In this document: one piece after another, positions 27,601-40,802 of the stretch
Numbering within the stretch: position 1 is the stretch's first letter
How the letters are laid out: each line of letters begins with the position of its first letter
Program-made: the position numbers and the translations under genes
Notes under the pieces: generated by a model
What the model saw: only the letters and a program-made list of their open reading frames with translations
What the model was told of the DNA's origin: nothing
The model's database searches: none
Source of the DNA: Styela clava
Lineage: Eukaryota; Chordata; Ascidiacea; Stolidobranchia; Styelidae
Length of the DNA stretch: 64,000 nt
Direction of reading: 5' to 3'
Assembly (NCBI RefSeq): GCF_964204865.1
Contig: NC_135250.1
Coordinates: 21,009,395-21,073,394, forward strand

Positions 27601-27624
27601 ATAAAGCAAGATTGGAACATATAA
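18662..27624 (+). CDS. GMC-family FAD-dependent oxidoreductase, gene A
   Basis: Thirteen exons: 18662-18767, 20589-20649, 21262-21406, 21530-21803, 21972-22092, 22268-22493, 23106-23210, 23871-23995, 24482-24557, 24628-24775, 26045-26153, 26539-26655, 27489-27624. They join in one frame to 582 aa, with every intron GT-AG. The N-terminus has a short hydrophobic stretch (about residues 5-17) that may be a signal or anchor. FAD binding is shown by GGGASGA at 37-43 and LLLEAG at 58-63. GMC signature 1 is [15 protein letters not shown] (111-125); signature 2 is [15 protein letters not shown] (288-302). The active-site His is H516 in [10 protein letters not shown]; the partner Asn is N560 in SSNTQAP. 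The family oxidises alcohols with FAD; the substrate is unknown. [10 protein letters not shown] is followed by R328 where gene B has His. A second ATG follows the first directly. Confidence 0.92.
18802..19912 (-). repeat. AACAAGAGAGC-family repeat, long copy in intron 1 of GMC A
   Basis: On the plus strand it begins TTGGACACGGTAGTGGACAT and ends TGAGCATTGCTCTCTTGTTT, the reverse orientation of copies at 39-40 kb. The 5' part is shared with short copies. The middle holds GTAC-rich segments and an inverted arrangement of GACAACTCGACT and GAACAACTCACC motifs (about 19470-19540), also found at 39840-39925. No protein is encoded. Confidence 0.7.
22806..22860 (+). repeat. Fragment of the CTCCCGTAGT element in intron 6 of GMC A
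   Basis: GGTACTCCTGAAGTATGCG followed by CACCAAAATGTCGCACAACC matches the left end of the elements at 10235 and 47991. I could not find a matching right end, so it appears truncated. Confidence 0.5.
25060..25150 (+). mobile_element. LINE 3' fragment in intron 10 of GMC A
   Basis: The stretch around AGCGGTTACAAAACTGAA and TTTACCGGCATAAATCTC resembles the end of the LINE-like reading frame at 51476-51670, and an equivalent stretch is in gene B at about 35425-35500. It is heavily truncated and was probably inherited from the ancestral gene before duplication. Confidence 0.45.
25263..25770. repeat. Inverted interspersed repeat in intron 10 of GMC A
   Basis: The segment 25522-25604 is an inverted copy of 25683-25770, sharing AACGTTACAGAAATACATTT and AAACTGCTT-TCTGAGGAA blocks. 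The preceding part (25270-25400, with GTGGATCCGTATGCGTAT) and these arms recur in reverse at 37690-37910. The family is not identified. Confidence 0.65.
26960..27340 (+). repeat. AACAAGAGAGC-family copy in intron 12 of GMC A
   Basis: It begins near AACAAGAGAACTATGCTC (about 26968) and includes a GTACC-rich stretch (27070-27110) and AACAAAAGTAATAGTTTAGG, both typical of the family. Its 3' end is unclear near the start of exon 13 (27489). Confidence 0.55.
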
Positions 27625-30000
27625 TTGCAGTACCGTAACTGTACTGGATTTCCCCCTGTCCTTGGCCTCAGAATAATTCGTCTATACTTTACCACTACAA
27701 AAATTTTGGTGCATATTTTGAGAGTGATTTCTTGAGTTTGCGATTACAAACTGGCTTAAATGTTCAAAATCATATTTAAATTCTGCTGTTTTGAAAGTGT
27801 ATATTCATAGATAATGTTAGCCAGATCTACCATACCTTTTCTGTTTTTTTCTTTATTACTTAAACTAAACCAACTAAATTAAATCTTCACAAGAAAATTG
27901 ACAATCAAGTTATTTGATTCATACCTAAATTTTGTAAACCTAACTTCAGATTAATAGAAACAATATTTCATATCTCTAAAAAGAAAACCCATTGCTATAT
28001 TTCTTTAACTTCTCCAAGGAAGCTATTCGTCAGCTATGGCGTTTGCATTTATGTGCTTGTGCTAATCAAGGTTTTCCTGATTTACTCAAATAAAACTTAA
28101 AATATCGCGCAAGACTGTTCGCAACGTTTTACAGAGTTTTTGAAGTTTGAAGTGCAAATACGTTGCTCTCATCAAAACGATCCAGTGTGCAGCATTTGAT
28201 ACTGTAGTAAGTTTTATTTTTCGCTATCCTATTAAACTTACCATCCTACCTGACATTTAGTAAATACTTCATTGCAGTAACGTTCACCGCTGTTGGAAAA
28301 CGACGCGGCCGTCAGCGTTCGTAGCGAGTTAGCCTAATTAAAACCGAAAAGCTCGCCGCCTGGGAATTTAACGGCTCGCAAGTCCAGCAAGGCCTTTTGT
28401 TATAAATTCTCATATTTTGCATTTTATAGGTCATGACTAAATATAAAACGAGTAATATTGTTATATATATTTAGGCTACTGTTTCAGATTCAGGCACTCA
28501 AAATCACCAGCTCAAATTAGGCATATTACCATAGTTAACTGAATATAGTTCGCTCACAGTCGGTTCGCTACGCATGAGTGATGCGTTACTACGTCATCAG
28601 TTTCCTATATTTTGAAGCTTACGGTAGAGGATTTTCTTTTAAATTTATTTGCATTTTTGTTGGTTGAAATACCTGAAAAGATATACTGAGGCATTAGGAT
28701 TAAACAAGGGATCGTGGCATCTGCCGGTCATCTCTGCGTCGGTACCATAAGTTATCATAGTGGAGTGGGGACAGAGTAATTCTGCTGTAAGAATTCAGAT
28801 ACTCCCATGTAGGGATGGACGATATAGAATACCAAATACGGAGGGTTCGAAATCCTAGGATTCGGTTTCCGCCTCTTCGGTGCGGTGCGTCAATTTTTGT
28901 ATTTCGGATTTCTAATTTATTAATCAGTGACGAGCGTTTTTCTCTTTCGACGAAATCGCAAAAGCGTTTGCGACAGACATCAAGTACTGTAATCCCGGCT
29001 TGAATATTCAAAACGCGAAGACGGCGTTATTGCACCATTTTCGCGTTTTACAATTTTACTATGTATTTCGCTTATAATAATGATTAATATTTATTGGTGC
29101 CGACTGCCATCTCACAAGCAATTTTCCGATTGCAACAATCCTAATTTTTTGGAATAGTGAAACATTCTTTATTTTAAATTAAGTGTCTTTCCGAGTTCTC
29201 CCGGAAAATGATGAGTACTAGACGTTAGATGATAAAACATTATTTGCTATTAATTCAGATCAAATTTTACTTTTCGCGACACCCGGTGTCGTTTTAGTCG
29301 ACGATAAATTAAAAAAGTCGCAACACGTGGTATGTATAACGATGGTAACTGGAAATTAAAATTTGGTAACAGAAATGAATTTGTCTCGATTTGTTATTTT
29401 AGACGTTCTGCTCGCAGGATCAATCGATTTCTGGCACGATATCATATCATTCCGATAACCTACATCCCCATTAGACACCGACTACAGTCAGGACTATTGA
29501 GTCAAATAGCTGAGGAGTACACGCGCCACAACATCGCGTTGAGAGAATACCATTACGCGTAACGAGAGAACCGTGTAACATAAATAAACAAAGACGAAAA
29601 AAGCGTGAGCGAACTATATTTAGTTAACTATGATATTACGATATACGAAAGGTTAGGATGATACTGCGGTAGTCTAACTCTAATGCCACACGAGTACACA
29701 ACTTTTCGTTTTATTCACAAGTTAATTGCAATTAGTATCTGGCATCACAGAATCATTAACAGAATGAGCATGATGAAGCTGACAAAATTTGTTAATAATA
29801 TATATAGCAGGTGTGTGCAAGTATTTCGACAATACATTGTTGGACTAATGTTGCGGACCATAGTGTCCGCGTTTATATTGTGTGTATATTTATCTACCGC
29901 AAAATATTGGCTTGATTGGGGTCCATCAGTATTATTTACGAGTTTACACAGACAACTGGATTTTGGCGACAACTGGTGACAAGACAATACAATTAGTATC
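27625..30000. other. Intergenic between GMC A and B, no gene seen
   Basis: Apart from the inverted-repeat element at 28530-29632, no exon chain or family is recognised. Immediately after the stop codon the 3' flank aligns with the 3' flank of gene B (for example CCTCAGAATAATTCGTC), as expected from duplication. Confidence 0.5.
28530..29632. mobile_element. DNA transposon-like element with 28-bp inverted ends
   Basis: The ends begin CATAGTTAACTGAATATAG and finish CTATATTTAGTTAACTATG, inverted over about 28 bp including GTTCGCTCAC / GTGAGCGAAC. Both sides carry ATATTAC (28523-28529 and 29633-29639). The interior has a short open frame (29332-29562) without a recognised domain, and what looks like another repeat starting near 28812. 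The 7-bp duplication does not by itself settle the superfamily. Confidence 0.75.
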
Positions 30001-30006
30001 TTAATG

Positions 30007-30307
30007 CAAGAGTGTGTAAACCGCGGCCCGCGGGCTAAACCCGGCCCACAGGGAAAAATTGTGCGGAGAAATACTAATTTTGAATGATGTGAGACCCAGA
30101 AATTTTGGTGCGTGCAAGTGATTTCAACACCTTTGCGTTGCAAATTCTATACCTAAGTCCAATTTATTATCTATGCAACAAATGTCATAAGAACAATAAC
30201 CAAATTTTTTGTGCTACTAGAAAGCCTATGTTAAATAAAGGCGCGGCCCGCGGTTTCATTCAGTTATTTGTATCTGGCCCTCCTGTATTAAAGGTTGCAC
30301 ACACTAG
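30007..30307. mobile_element. Nonautonomous hAT element
   Basis: Flanks are TCTTAATG (29999-30006) and TCTTAAAG (30308-30315), an 8-bp duplication with one mismatch. The ends are CAAGAGTGTGTAAACC and GGTTGCACACACTAG, and the left end continues with the GCGGCCCGCGGGC block seen in other hAT copies here. Confidence 0.75.
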
Positions 30308-31022
30308 TCTTAAAGCATGTAATTTTCCCCAGAATTTTTATCTATATATATAAATATATTATGTAAATCGTAAAACGTTATATTCAAGTTTAAAAGCATA
30401 GCGTATTCAGCTTTGCACTGCCACATTGTTTTGATACAAGAGATCAAATCAGAGAGTCTTCCAATAAATTCACACAAAGCAAAAATGCTCATTAATATTC
30501 TTTTGTTTTCTCATCCCTGAAACACAGAATAAAATGAATTTTTAAAATGTTGCAGAAAATTCAGACTACACCTAATAAATTCATACTAATACCCACTTTA
30601 ATAAATATCAACACACTTCAAACCCCGAGGCAAACATTTCTTGAACGATTTTTGTCTGATCGCTAAAGCAAATCGTGCACATAAAAAAGTGTTCGCTAAA
30701 TATTAATTATTGGAGTATGCGATTGTATCAAGATATTTCAGAATGCTCATACTTTATAGTCTGTTGAGTAGAGCTTTATGCTTGGTGAATAATGTTGGTC
30801 GTTGAATAATATAGATGGCGATGGATGCCGCTTTTGAATGACAGTTAACCACTGATCTGCAAGTCTTCGTTTATAGAGTTGTTACCAATATAAGAGAACG
30901 GAAAAAATGCGAACATTTTTTCTCTGTTTGTGAGACTCAAATTTAGTGAATAAAAGTGTAAAATTGTTATGATTTAGTTGTTTCGAAAAGTTTAATATCA
31001 CCATAATTCGGCTTATTACAAA

Positions 31023-34000
31023 ATGATAAAGGGTACAATTACCGCGCTGTTTATGACTCTAATAGCACGAACATCATACGATCCGATGATAACAAACGAT
31101 GTAACGGAAGAATACGACTTCATTGTTGGTAAGTTAATGACAGATTAAACCCGTTTATTCATTTTATTTGAAGTGTAGGGTGGTAGTTCTATAAATTAGA
31201 TATTTTCCATTATACGCCATGTTCTGGAATAGAAGATATGGGCAGTTGGGGTATAAAAAAATCGGAATTGCATTAGTTGGTAAATTTCATGCGCTTAAAA
31301 GACAAAATTATCAGAAATATTGGTTACGTGCCACATATTCTCAACGTTATAAATGATATTTCGCGGTACGAATATATCTTATTGTATCTCCAGTTTTATT
31401 TAGTATTGATACAAAAATATTCATCCATTCAATATAGTAAAATACTCGTTTATTCTATCTTTTTGTTATGAGGAAAGAAGGATTTTGGAAATGTAGAAAA
31501 ACATTCGCTGCATCTGCACGAGCCTGGTGTATTACTCACTGAAAATCCTCTGCAAAATTCTGCATTTGAATTCAATTTGAACATGATTGCGAATGAGCAC
31601 CTACTTACATTTAGTGATCGTCGAAAATGAAAATAACATTAATATATTTGAGCCCTTCAAAAGCTTTGCATAACATTGTTTTGCCGGATCCTATTCGCTT
31701 TTGAAAGTCAGCTTGCCCACAACTATCAAGTGAATATTCTATTGAATAAGTATATATATGTCTCATGAAAAAGAGGTAAAATATTGGAATATTTTCTTCT
31801 TCATCTTGCAGTTGGCGGAGGTGCATCAGGAGCAGTTGTTGCAAGAGAACTTTCAGACAAAACTGGAATGACGTACGCATTGCACACTAATTTATTATTT
31901 CTGAAAACTCCGCCCTACCTTTAAAATAGCAAACCAAGTTTTGCGAACAAGCAGCATAATATGTCAGTGTTAGCCAAAACTCTAATTAATTACGCACAAG
32001 CAACATCTAAATGAAGGTGTTAACATTATCATAATGATTTTGATAAGCGGAAAAATCAAATGCACAAATGCACCATCATGAGTATTTGACTCAAGCTGTT
32101 TCATATTAGTTCAATTCATTGATCACTTATATATTCAGGGTGTTACTGCTGGAGGCGGGTGACTCAGATTGGGGCAATCGTTTAGTTCCCAGTCCAACGA
32201 TGTTTGACATGTTGCAAGAATCTCCTGCCAACTGGAACTACGATATAGCAAAACAAAAATATTCTTTACTTGAAATGGGAGAGGTAATCATATCACATTT
32301 TAGTGTAAAATTGGAAACTCAGATAACATAAAACGAATACGATACTGATGCCTGAGAACCAGGTAAATTTCGAATTATATACTTTTTAAGAATGCAAAAT
32401 ATCCCGGAGGAAAAATTCTTGGTGGATCAACATCAATTAACGCAATGGATTACTTGAGAGGAAGTCCACATGATTATGATTCTTGGGAAGATCATGGAGC
32501 AAAGGGATGGAGTTGGAAATATGTAGAGCCTTTTTTTCGGAAAAATGAAAACGCTATCGACAATAAAATATCAGAAAAAGCAGGAAGAGAAGGTCTTCTA
32601 AATATCAGCATTTCATACCAACATCCATTTTCTAGAAGGTTGGTGACGGCGGCAAAAGAAATCGGTAAGAACATTATGAGTTTCTGTATCTATTTGAATT
32701 CCATGATAAAATCTGCCACGTGTTATGCTTTAAACATCATATTATGTTATCTGCTAGTTTGGTATCAGAAGGTATTTGGAAATTACTCAACTTATTTATT
32801 CTACAAGGTATAAAAGAAGTTGACTATTTTGATGAAATTGAAGGAATATCTCCACTTGTTTGCACCAGATACAAGGGATTAAGACAATCGTCCTCAGACG
32901 CGTTCTTGCGATCGGGATATAAAGAACGGTAAAGTATTACGTCAGAATCAATGTTAATTAAAAGTTCACTTCACCCAATGGTATTCAGATACTATTAAAG
33001 ATAACGTACATTTGAATGAAAATTTGACTGCACAAATCCGCATATACATATTTTGCAAAATATTGAATACCGAATTTTTGATTATATTTTGTAGACAAGA
33101 AAGTTTGCACGTTGTAACGAATGCTCTTGTAAGCAAGGTTCACGTTGTCACTGGAGAAAACGGTAAACAGAAAGCTACTGGTGTGAAGTACATCAAAGAT
33201 GGTAAAATAAACAACGTTAGAGCCAGAAAAGAAATTATTTTGTCGGCTGGTACAATAAGAACTCCACAACTTTTGATGTTGTCAGGAATCGGACCGAAAA
33301 ATCATTTAAAAAAGTTGAAGGTAGATTCTTTTGTTTGTACTTGTTGAAACAGAGTTAAGTATATTGAAATCAGATTATTTGCTGAACAAACTAATAAAAA
33401 AAACTATTTACACCACGTTTTGAACAGATACATAATAAAGTGGCCTAATATGGTCCCGTTAGCAATTTTCAAGGCAGGAGTAGATTTCAAATCGTTTGAA
33501 GTATGTCTTGGTAGAAAAGATAATCAGTTGCTCATACCAACTTGCCGTCATCTCTAGATCGACCAAGAAGAACACAAATACAAAACACTGAAATTTTGAT
33601 CTGGGCCCTTTGGCGTTATGAATGGGTTCACAAAAATGTATATCATCAAAAGTAATTATGAGAATGAGAATATTTTATCCACAATTTCTAACTGAGTTCA
33701 CAAATAAAAGGTGATCGCTCTTATCACTCTGATCAGGGAGAGCATTTTTCAACAATTGACTCCAATATGTTAATTCTGTATTTGACTCGTATTGAATTTG
33801 AAATGTTTCTCTCCTAATCAGATTATTCAATACAACTGAATCACCATAAATACATAACGTGTAGGCATGTATGACATGTCGTTAATTCCGAACGTTCGAC
33901 TGAAATACTTTTGCCTTCCAGATAGAAGTTGTAAAGGATTTGCCAGGCGTGGGAGCAAATCTTCAGGATCATATGGGGCTTTACGTTTATCACGCAATTG

Positions 34001-36881
34001 ACGACTACCTGTATGCAACACAATCAGTAAGTACAATGTGTGAGAGAGTAACAAAAAAAGATTTCATGAAACTTCACATCGGAGCAATGTCTAAATTAGC
34101 AAAAATTTTGGTTAGAACAAGTAAACCCGCAACCTTATCTTGCAATATACGTCCCTGTAAAAACCAACAATAAAAACAAAACGTGGCTTCCAGTACCGTT
34201 ACATGAAGCTCTAACAATGTTGAAGTAGGGGAATATATTCTAGTCTTTTGACGTTATGTTTCCAATCATTTTTAGGATATTTATCGTCTGAAGGTAACAA
34301 GTAGAATAATATAATTTAGGTAGCAGTGCTATATACATTTGATAGCGTGATTTTACTTTGCCCATTAGCTTTTTATTCTTCTAAATCAGTCCCGTATTAT
34401 AAAAAGTAACACTGGTAATAACACCACACATTAAGCATTTTGAAATTAATTCCAACAACTCCCTATTCGGATGGATATGCAAAAGTGAGGAAAAACTGCA
34501 AATTGAAATTTAATTGAGATCTCTATTTAGACAACGGAATCTATTATGGAATACATCATGAACGGTACCGGATATAACTCAGCTGTTTGGGGTAGTGGTG
34601 TTGTGCTTCATCATAAGACAAAGTATTTTGGAACTAATGTGAGCCTAAGCACCAAGTAAGCGAATATAATTTTTTTTCCAAAATTGAAAATGCACTAATA
34701 TAATTATCTGCTATACGTCAAACCAACATATTATTTTACAATGGTAAATTATGACGAATATGAATATACTGTACACTATTTTGTTGATTTGATATGACAG
34801 TCCGGTAAATAAATAGCAGTTTAAAGAGTATTGTTATTGGGTTGTTTCAAGACCACTGTTATGTAAGATGATATATATATACAAATATATATTGTAATTA
34901 CCTTTTCACTTTTTAGAAAACGACCATTTCCTAGTATACAAGCACTTTTTACCCCAAAGGATGCACCTTTGCCTTTCAAGACAAAAGAAAACGTAAGAAA
35001 TTGAATCACAATGCATGGTTCTTAAGACTGTTGGCGCGTAATGAAACAAATTTATATTTCAGTATAGGTTTAATACCGCACTGTTATTGGGAGTTCAGCA
35101 TCCTAAATCAAAGGGTGCAATTCGATTAAATTCGACGAATCCGTTTAACCAACCTATTATTGATCCAAATTATCTATCCGAAGAAGATGATATAAAGATG
35201 TACATTGAAGGTAACTCTCCCAGGAAAAGTTGCTTTTATTATCGCCCAGTCTTGAACAGTGAAACTCATCTACATACTTTCAATTTTAAGTACAACCATG
35301 ATAACGCCACCTGTCTAGACCTCCGTAATAAAACTGCCAACACCATTCAAACAGCGGTTCATGATGGTCATGAACGGCTTAATTTGACAATCTACCTCAC
35401 CTAACTGAATTAGGAGCATCTTTTCAACGGTTACAAAACTGAAGTTTACCGGCATAAATCTCAACCAGGCTAACGCTTCGTGTTATGATTGGGGACAACT
35501 TGGTTACCAGTTTTAGGCCGCTGTTGCAATGGTTTTACCATAATCATCATACTTTTATCATGCCAATCATTGAAAAGCATTTGACGCAGGATATCATACA
35601 AAAAATTTTCCAAAATTTATATTTCATTATTAGAATCCACCAAGAGTTTTTTTATGAATAAAGAAATTTTTTTCATGTATATAAAGTTAAACCATGAGTC
35701 TGGCAACTACATTAAGATGAGCTAAACATAAAGCAGAAACCTTTCATTAGCTTGGTTCTCAACAGGCTATTTTCAGGATTTAGAAAGCTGGAAGAATTCG
35801 AAATGTCACAAACTATGAAAGGAATCGGGTTTCGCCTGATAACACCAGAAGTATGCAACGGATCGCTCTACACTAAGCCTCCCAGGTGACCTTCCCATAT
35901 TATAACTAATTTTCTTTTAAATACTTTTTACATTTTTATGAAACATCCACTCATACAGCATAGCTATAAAGTATAACGAGCTATATTGTATACAGTACAC
36001 GATTGTATAATTTGTTGATAAAAAAAATACATCATGATACCATTTAAATGAAGCTGAATGTTAACTGCTGTTCAACAGAAAATTGCCAGATTTTCCGTGC
36101 AGGTATATGTTTAGGTGACCGTACATTTGAACCCATGTGTATATATACGATTGCTAAAACCCATGGGTTAAGTTAGTATAGGTTCAAATATCCGCAAAAC
36201 AAAAAAAATCCCATAGGTGCAATAATAATATGCAGCTGCAACTGTCGTGGATTCAAATGTACGGGAACCATATATATATTTATATCACCGATCGCAAATA
36301 TGTAATGCATTATCGTGAAAATGAGATCGAATATATATATATTTAAATATAAATTTCACATCCAATTCTACAAGCTGCAAAAAGTTGTCAAATATAGATA
36401 TATTACATTACGATTTTGGTAAGAAAAATTACTTCAAAGGCCCGATGAGTTATATCGATGTTACGTGAAAAATTATGGTGTTGGATATCACGCATGCTGT
36501 ACTGCTAAAATAGGAAAAGAAAATGATGAAATGGCAGTCGTTGACGAAAGACTTAGGTATGTAATTGAATCAATTGTTTATATATGCTGTAAAATTATAG
36601 CAAGATTTTGTAATTAAACATATATATATATATAATATATATATGATAGATACATTTTACATCGATACATATAATGCTGAAATGTATAAAATTTACTTTG
36701 TGGAGTCGATCTCGCATTGTTGACCATTTGCCTTTTGCTGTACAGGGTTCGTTATGTCGAAAGCCTGAGAGTTGCCGATGCATCCGTCATGCCTCATGAG
36801 ACTTCATCTAACACCCAAGCTCCTTGTTATATGATTGGACGGAAAGCTTCAGAAATGATAAAGGAAGATTGGAACATATAA
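31023..36881 (+). CDS. GMC-family FAD-dependent oxidoreductase, gene B
   Basis: Thirteen exons: 31023-31128, 31812-31872, 32139-32283, 32391-32664, 32808-32928, 33095-33320, 33922-34026, 34531-34655, 34917-34992, 35063-35210, 35777-35885, 36440-36556, 36746-36881. Exon lengths and phases are the same as in gene A; the total is 582 aa with no lesion. The FAD motif GGGASGA, both GMC signatures, [10 protein letters not shown] (His516) and SSNTQAP (Asn560) are all present. [11 protein letters not shown] has the usual His that gene A lacks. Introns are shorter than in A and nearly free of insertions, making this the most compact and best-preserved copy. It is much closer to A than to C, especially in exons 10-13. 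Function is inferred only to family level: FAD-linked oxidation of an alcohol. Confidence 0.93.
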
Positions 36882-37689
36882 TTGCAGTGTCATTAACTCT
36901 ACTGGATTTCCCCCGACCCGCGACCTCAGAATAATTCGTCTTTACTCTATGACAAGAAAATTTTAGATGGATATCTCGAGAGTGATTTCTTCAGTTTGCG
37001 ATTATAAACTGACCTAAATGTCCTCCAAAATCAATATTAAAATTCTGCTTTTCAAGTGTTCATAATCATAGATTATGTTAGCTAGATCTACCATAGCTTT
37101 TATGGGTCTTTTTGATTACTTCAACTGAACCGAAAGAAAATACGGTGCTCTCATCAAAACAATCCCGTGTACAGCATTTGATACCATATATATTATAAAT
37201 TTTGTCATCTTCATTCTGCTAATGCTTCTATCACGCCAGATACTAATAGCAATTACCTTGTAAATAAAACGAAAAATTAGGTACTCGTGTATGATTTATA
37301 ATATAAAGACACAGTGTGCCACATTCTAGCAGAATCTAGGACATAGATATTCAAGAATACCATTTTTTTTAATTTATCTATCATAAGATTAATATGATAT
37401 TTGTTATTCAGGGGTGAGGGCTGATTACAACGAAACAAATTCTTTATTTTATTTTGCCAAATTTATCCATTGCCAATTCGGATTTAAGAACTTTTTTTGG
37501 TGTAGCCTAATAGAGTACTTTAATTTTCTTTTTAAACAATAAGATACATTTCCAATTTCTCAAGCACTTTAGGTGTATAAGTTTATTTCGACTCCATAAC
37601 AAGCATAACAGGCAATAAAGTGGCTGAGAAAAAACAAATAGATTATCAAAACCGATTATCTAACAAAATATATAAATTATTCTATCAAA

Positions 37690-37910
37690 TTAAAGGGTCC
37701 AGCTGCACACTAACACAAATATATTTCTGAAACGTTTCGTCCGATCAAAGTCAGACTCCACCTACCTCAGACAAGCAGTTTACAACAATGACAAGAACGA
37801 AACAGCAGGACTCTTTAATTGGCTACAGTATCCTTGCAGTATACGCATACGGATCCACTAGCATAAAGGCAAGATGGGGAGATAGTCTCGCGCAACCAAA
37901 CTCAACGTTA
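37690..37910 (-). repeat. Interspersed repeat shared with intron 10 of GMC A
   Basis: CCAGCTGCACACTAACACAA, then ACGTTTCGTCCGA, then ACGGATCCACTAGC match segments at 25263-25770 in reverse order. It joins the pieces that are separated there, so this is probably the fuller copy. Confidence 0.6.
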
Positions 37911-38175
37911 ATATACGATAAAATATAAGATAAAACTACTCAATAACAAATATTTGACAACCAAGTCAAATTTACCTATTTGTTTCTATATTTCCGATCT
38001 CATTTACATTTATGTTCGTCGCTGTGAAATCGAGAGCCATATGCCTATATTCCGATGTCTCATATTTTTTCGGGTCGCGGTGTGGCGCATCGGGAAAGCG
38101 AGATTATTATTAGGCGGGAGGCTTGCTGGACTCGCTATGTTGGTGGTTCATGTCGGTTACGGCTTTGCACTAACC

Positions 38176-38770
38176 CAGGGTCGTGCAACTTTTTTGACCG
38201 AAGGGCCACATTTAGTTTACTATTATGTGCGCGGGCCCTCGCCACTCGACATGATAGTTTTGCTACACTGACTACAGGTTAATGAACAAACAAACAATAC
38301 CCTCACGCCAAACTTTCACAAATATTAGAACAATAAAACTGTTGTTTACCAACCACTGATGGACCGCCATCGGTGGTCATTCCCGAAAGTTTTGCCGAAG
38401 ACGAACCAAGACATTTGATCATTTTCATCACAGCTCCCAACAAATCAATACCTGAGGTCGTGCCCATAATTGGGACAATGGCTGAGAGCTCTTCGATAAT
38501 TTCGCAAATCATCAATAACTCCACACATAATTAGCAGAAGACTTGATGTCAGTGCTTTTGTCAAGCGCCAAGGAATACGATGAAAACTTTCGCGCTTTCG
38601 CTCTTCAACACGGCGAGAATCGTCTGTCTTGACATGCCTATTTTGGCAAACGCCACTTTTATTTCCGGACATAAAATATTGGCAACCCGAACAATACATT
38701 GCTTAACGAATTCTCAATCTGAGAATGGCTTCGATTGTTTTGCGAATATTTCTGCCATGAAGTAGCTCAC
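38176..38770. mobile_element. Decayed hAT transposon with transposase fragments
   Basis: An hAT-like left end starts CAGGGTCGTGCAAC at 38176. From about 38770 to 38300 on the minus strand, broken frames contain LALDKSTDIKSSA followed by VPIMGTTSGIDLLGAV and KLSGMTTDGGPSVVGK. These match the order of the conserved blocks of ZBED/SCAND3-like hAT transposases (the LDESTD and TTDGAPAMVG blocks). At least one frameshift separates the blocks. No right end was found. Confidence 0.75.
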
Positions 38771-38998
38771 TTTTATGGAGGTATTGTGATTTTTGTGTAT
38801 GTACGTAGCGACTATAGCACTTTTATGTATTGATATCTCCTCCCAATTGGTTTCGATTCAAAATGGCACTCATGGCTCGTCTGAAAAGGCCGGCAGAGTG
38901 CATTTCAGGAAAATAAATAAATCGTTTGTATTTTTGCATACTACATCACTCAAATAATAGTTATACTCAATTTTTTTTTATTAAATTTCAATATATAT

Positions 38999-40580
38999 AA
39001 CAAGAGGGCTATGCTCAAATATATAGACACGTAGCGTCACCTAGTGGCAAATTCGAATGACGTCATAGCACACAAAAAAACGGATCCCATGCAGCTAACC
39101 GAAATATTTGAAATAAATAAAAGTAATAGCCTTCTAGCGAAAAATATAATCTTTACTCACTGAAAATTTTAAAGCAAATGGTCCAGTAATCAATAAGAAA
39201 AGCGATTTTTTCATAACGATACCAAGAAGAATACAAATGAGAACAAGAGAGCTATGCTCAAATATATGGACACGTAGCGCCACCCAATGGCAATAATTTT
39301 GATGACGTCATAGCGAAAAAAAAAGTAATAGCCTTCTGGAGAAAAATTTTATCTTCAACCACTGAAAATTTCAAAGCAATTGGTCCAGTATTCGAAGAGA
39401 AAAGCGACTTTTTAAAAACGTGTCAAAGAACAAGAACAACAACAAGGATAACAAGAACAACAACAACATAATATTGAAACGATCGTTATGTCCACTACGT
39501 GTCCAACAAGAGAGCAATGCTCAAATATATGGACACGCAGACAATTCCACAACAATCATATACGGTGACTCACCAGTACCTGTATTGGGGCACCGTGACG
39601 GTACAGGGACTGTCATAGATATTTTAGGTCCTGTGACAATGATCCATTCTTCTTGATTATATTGAAACATCAATTGAAATATCTTGTGCTATGAGTCAAT
39701 TATGTACCGTATCAGGTACCACAATCAAACATTTCACATAAAAATGTTACTAAATAACATGCGTCATTTTAACACCACCTGAATCGGGGTACAATTTTCG
39801 GTGCAGTGACTGTCATGGCTGTTTAGGGCTGATGGACAATTCGACTACACGAACAACTCACCAGGCCTAGCTGTAGTCGAGTTGTCTCTGGTGAGTTGTC
39901 CGTATGTAGTCGAGTTGTCTACCTCCCATTTCACATGTCCCGTGGCAATGATCTATTCTTCTTCATTCAGTTGAAATATGAATTGAAATACTAAGTGATC
40001 CGTGTCATTCCCTTCTCCATTATTGAAACAAAATAAAAAAAAATCTTTTCTCTGATATTCACATGCGGTACGGTTGCTTTAGCTTACCAATATACCTGTA
40101 ATGCCAGATGCATCTTTTTTGCAAAACCAACTAATTCGATTTATCACGGTATTATAACATCAGATACCACAGTCTACAAATATATTCACACCAAGCAAAG
40201 CAGTGCAGTTCGGTTTACCGTACCTTTAGCCTCACCGGTATCCTCGAAAAACTTACAATTTTTGAGTAGCAACGATTTTCAGAATCCGCCTCCACGCCGA
40301 CGTTTGATGGCACGTGATCATGCGTCCGCAAAACGTTCGGTGACGTCATAGCAAACAAAAACAAGTCTCACGAAGCTAACAGAAATATTTGAAGTAAATA
40401 AAAGTAATAGCCTTCTGGAGAAAAATTTTATCTGTACCACTGAAAATTTCAGAGCAATTGATCCAGTATTCAAAGAGAAAAGCGACTTTTTAGGTTTTCC
40501 ACTAGGTGTCCAAAAACGTGTCAAAGAACAAGAACAACAACATAATACTGAAACGATCCATAGGTCCACTACGTGTCCAA
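38999..40580 (+). repeat. Cluster of three AACAAGAGAGC-family repeats, head to tail
   Basis: Copies begin at about 38999, 39241 and 39507, each with AACAAGAG followed by TGCTCAAATATATGGACACG. The second ends CCACTACGTGTCCAA at about 39508 and the third at about 40580. The third is the 1.1-kb form with GTAC-rich middle and the GACAACTCGACT/CAACTCACC motifs; the first two are about 240-270 bp. Shared internal blocks are AAGTAATAGCCTTCTGGAG and CAATTGGTCCAGTATTC. Confidence 0.75.
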
Positions 40581-40802
40581 TTAAATATATGACGGCCAGA
40601 AATACAATTAGAAGCCCAATTTTTTCACGCATTACTTCTTATGCTCTAGTCTCGACGCAGCAGAAACGATGTTCAAGGCTTGAAATCCGTGGTCGCACAC
40701 CGGTCGTTCGGGCGCAAATACGTCTTCCGAGTGTTGTACTTTGGTGGCTTGTTGGACACTTTAGTGGACATAACGATCGTTTCAATAATATGTTGTTGTT
40801 AT

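Noticed and set aside
28845-28862. GGTTCGAAATCC, reminiscent of a tRNA B box
   Set aside because: No matching A box, stem pairing or anticodon arm around it.
29332-29562. 76-codon open frame ending near the right end of the 28530-29632 element
   Set aside because: No recognisable domain and located inside a transposon-like element; not supported as a host gene.
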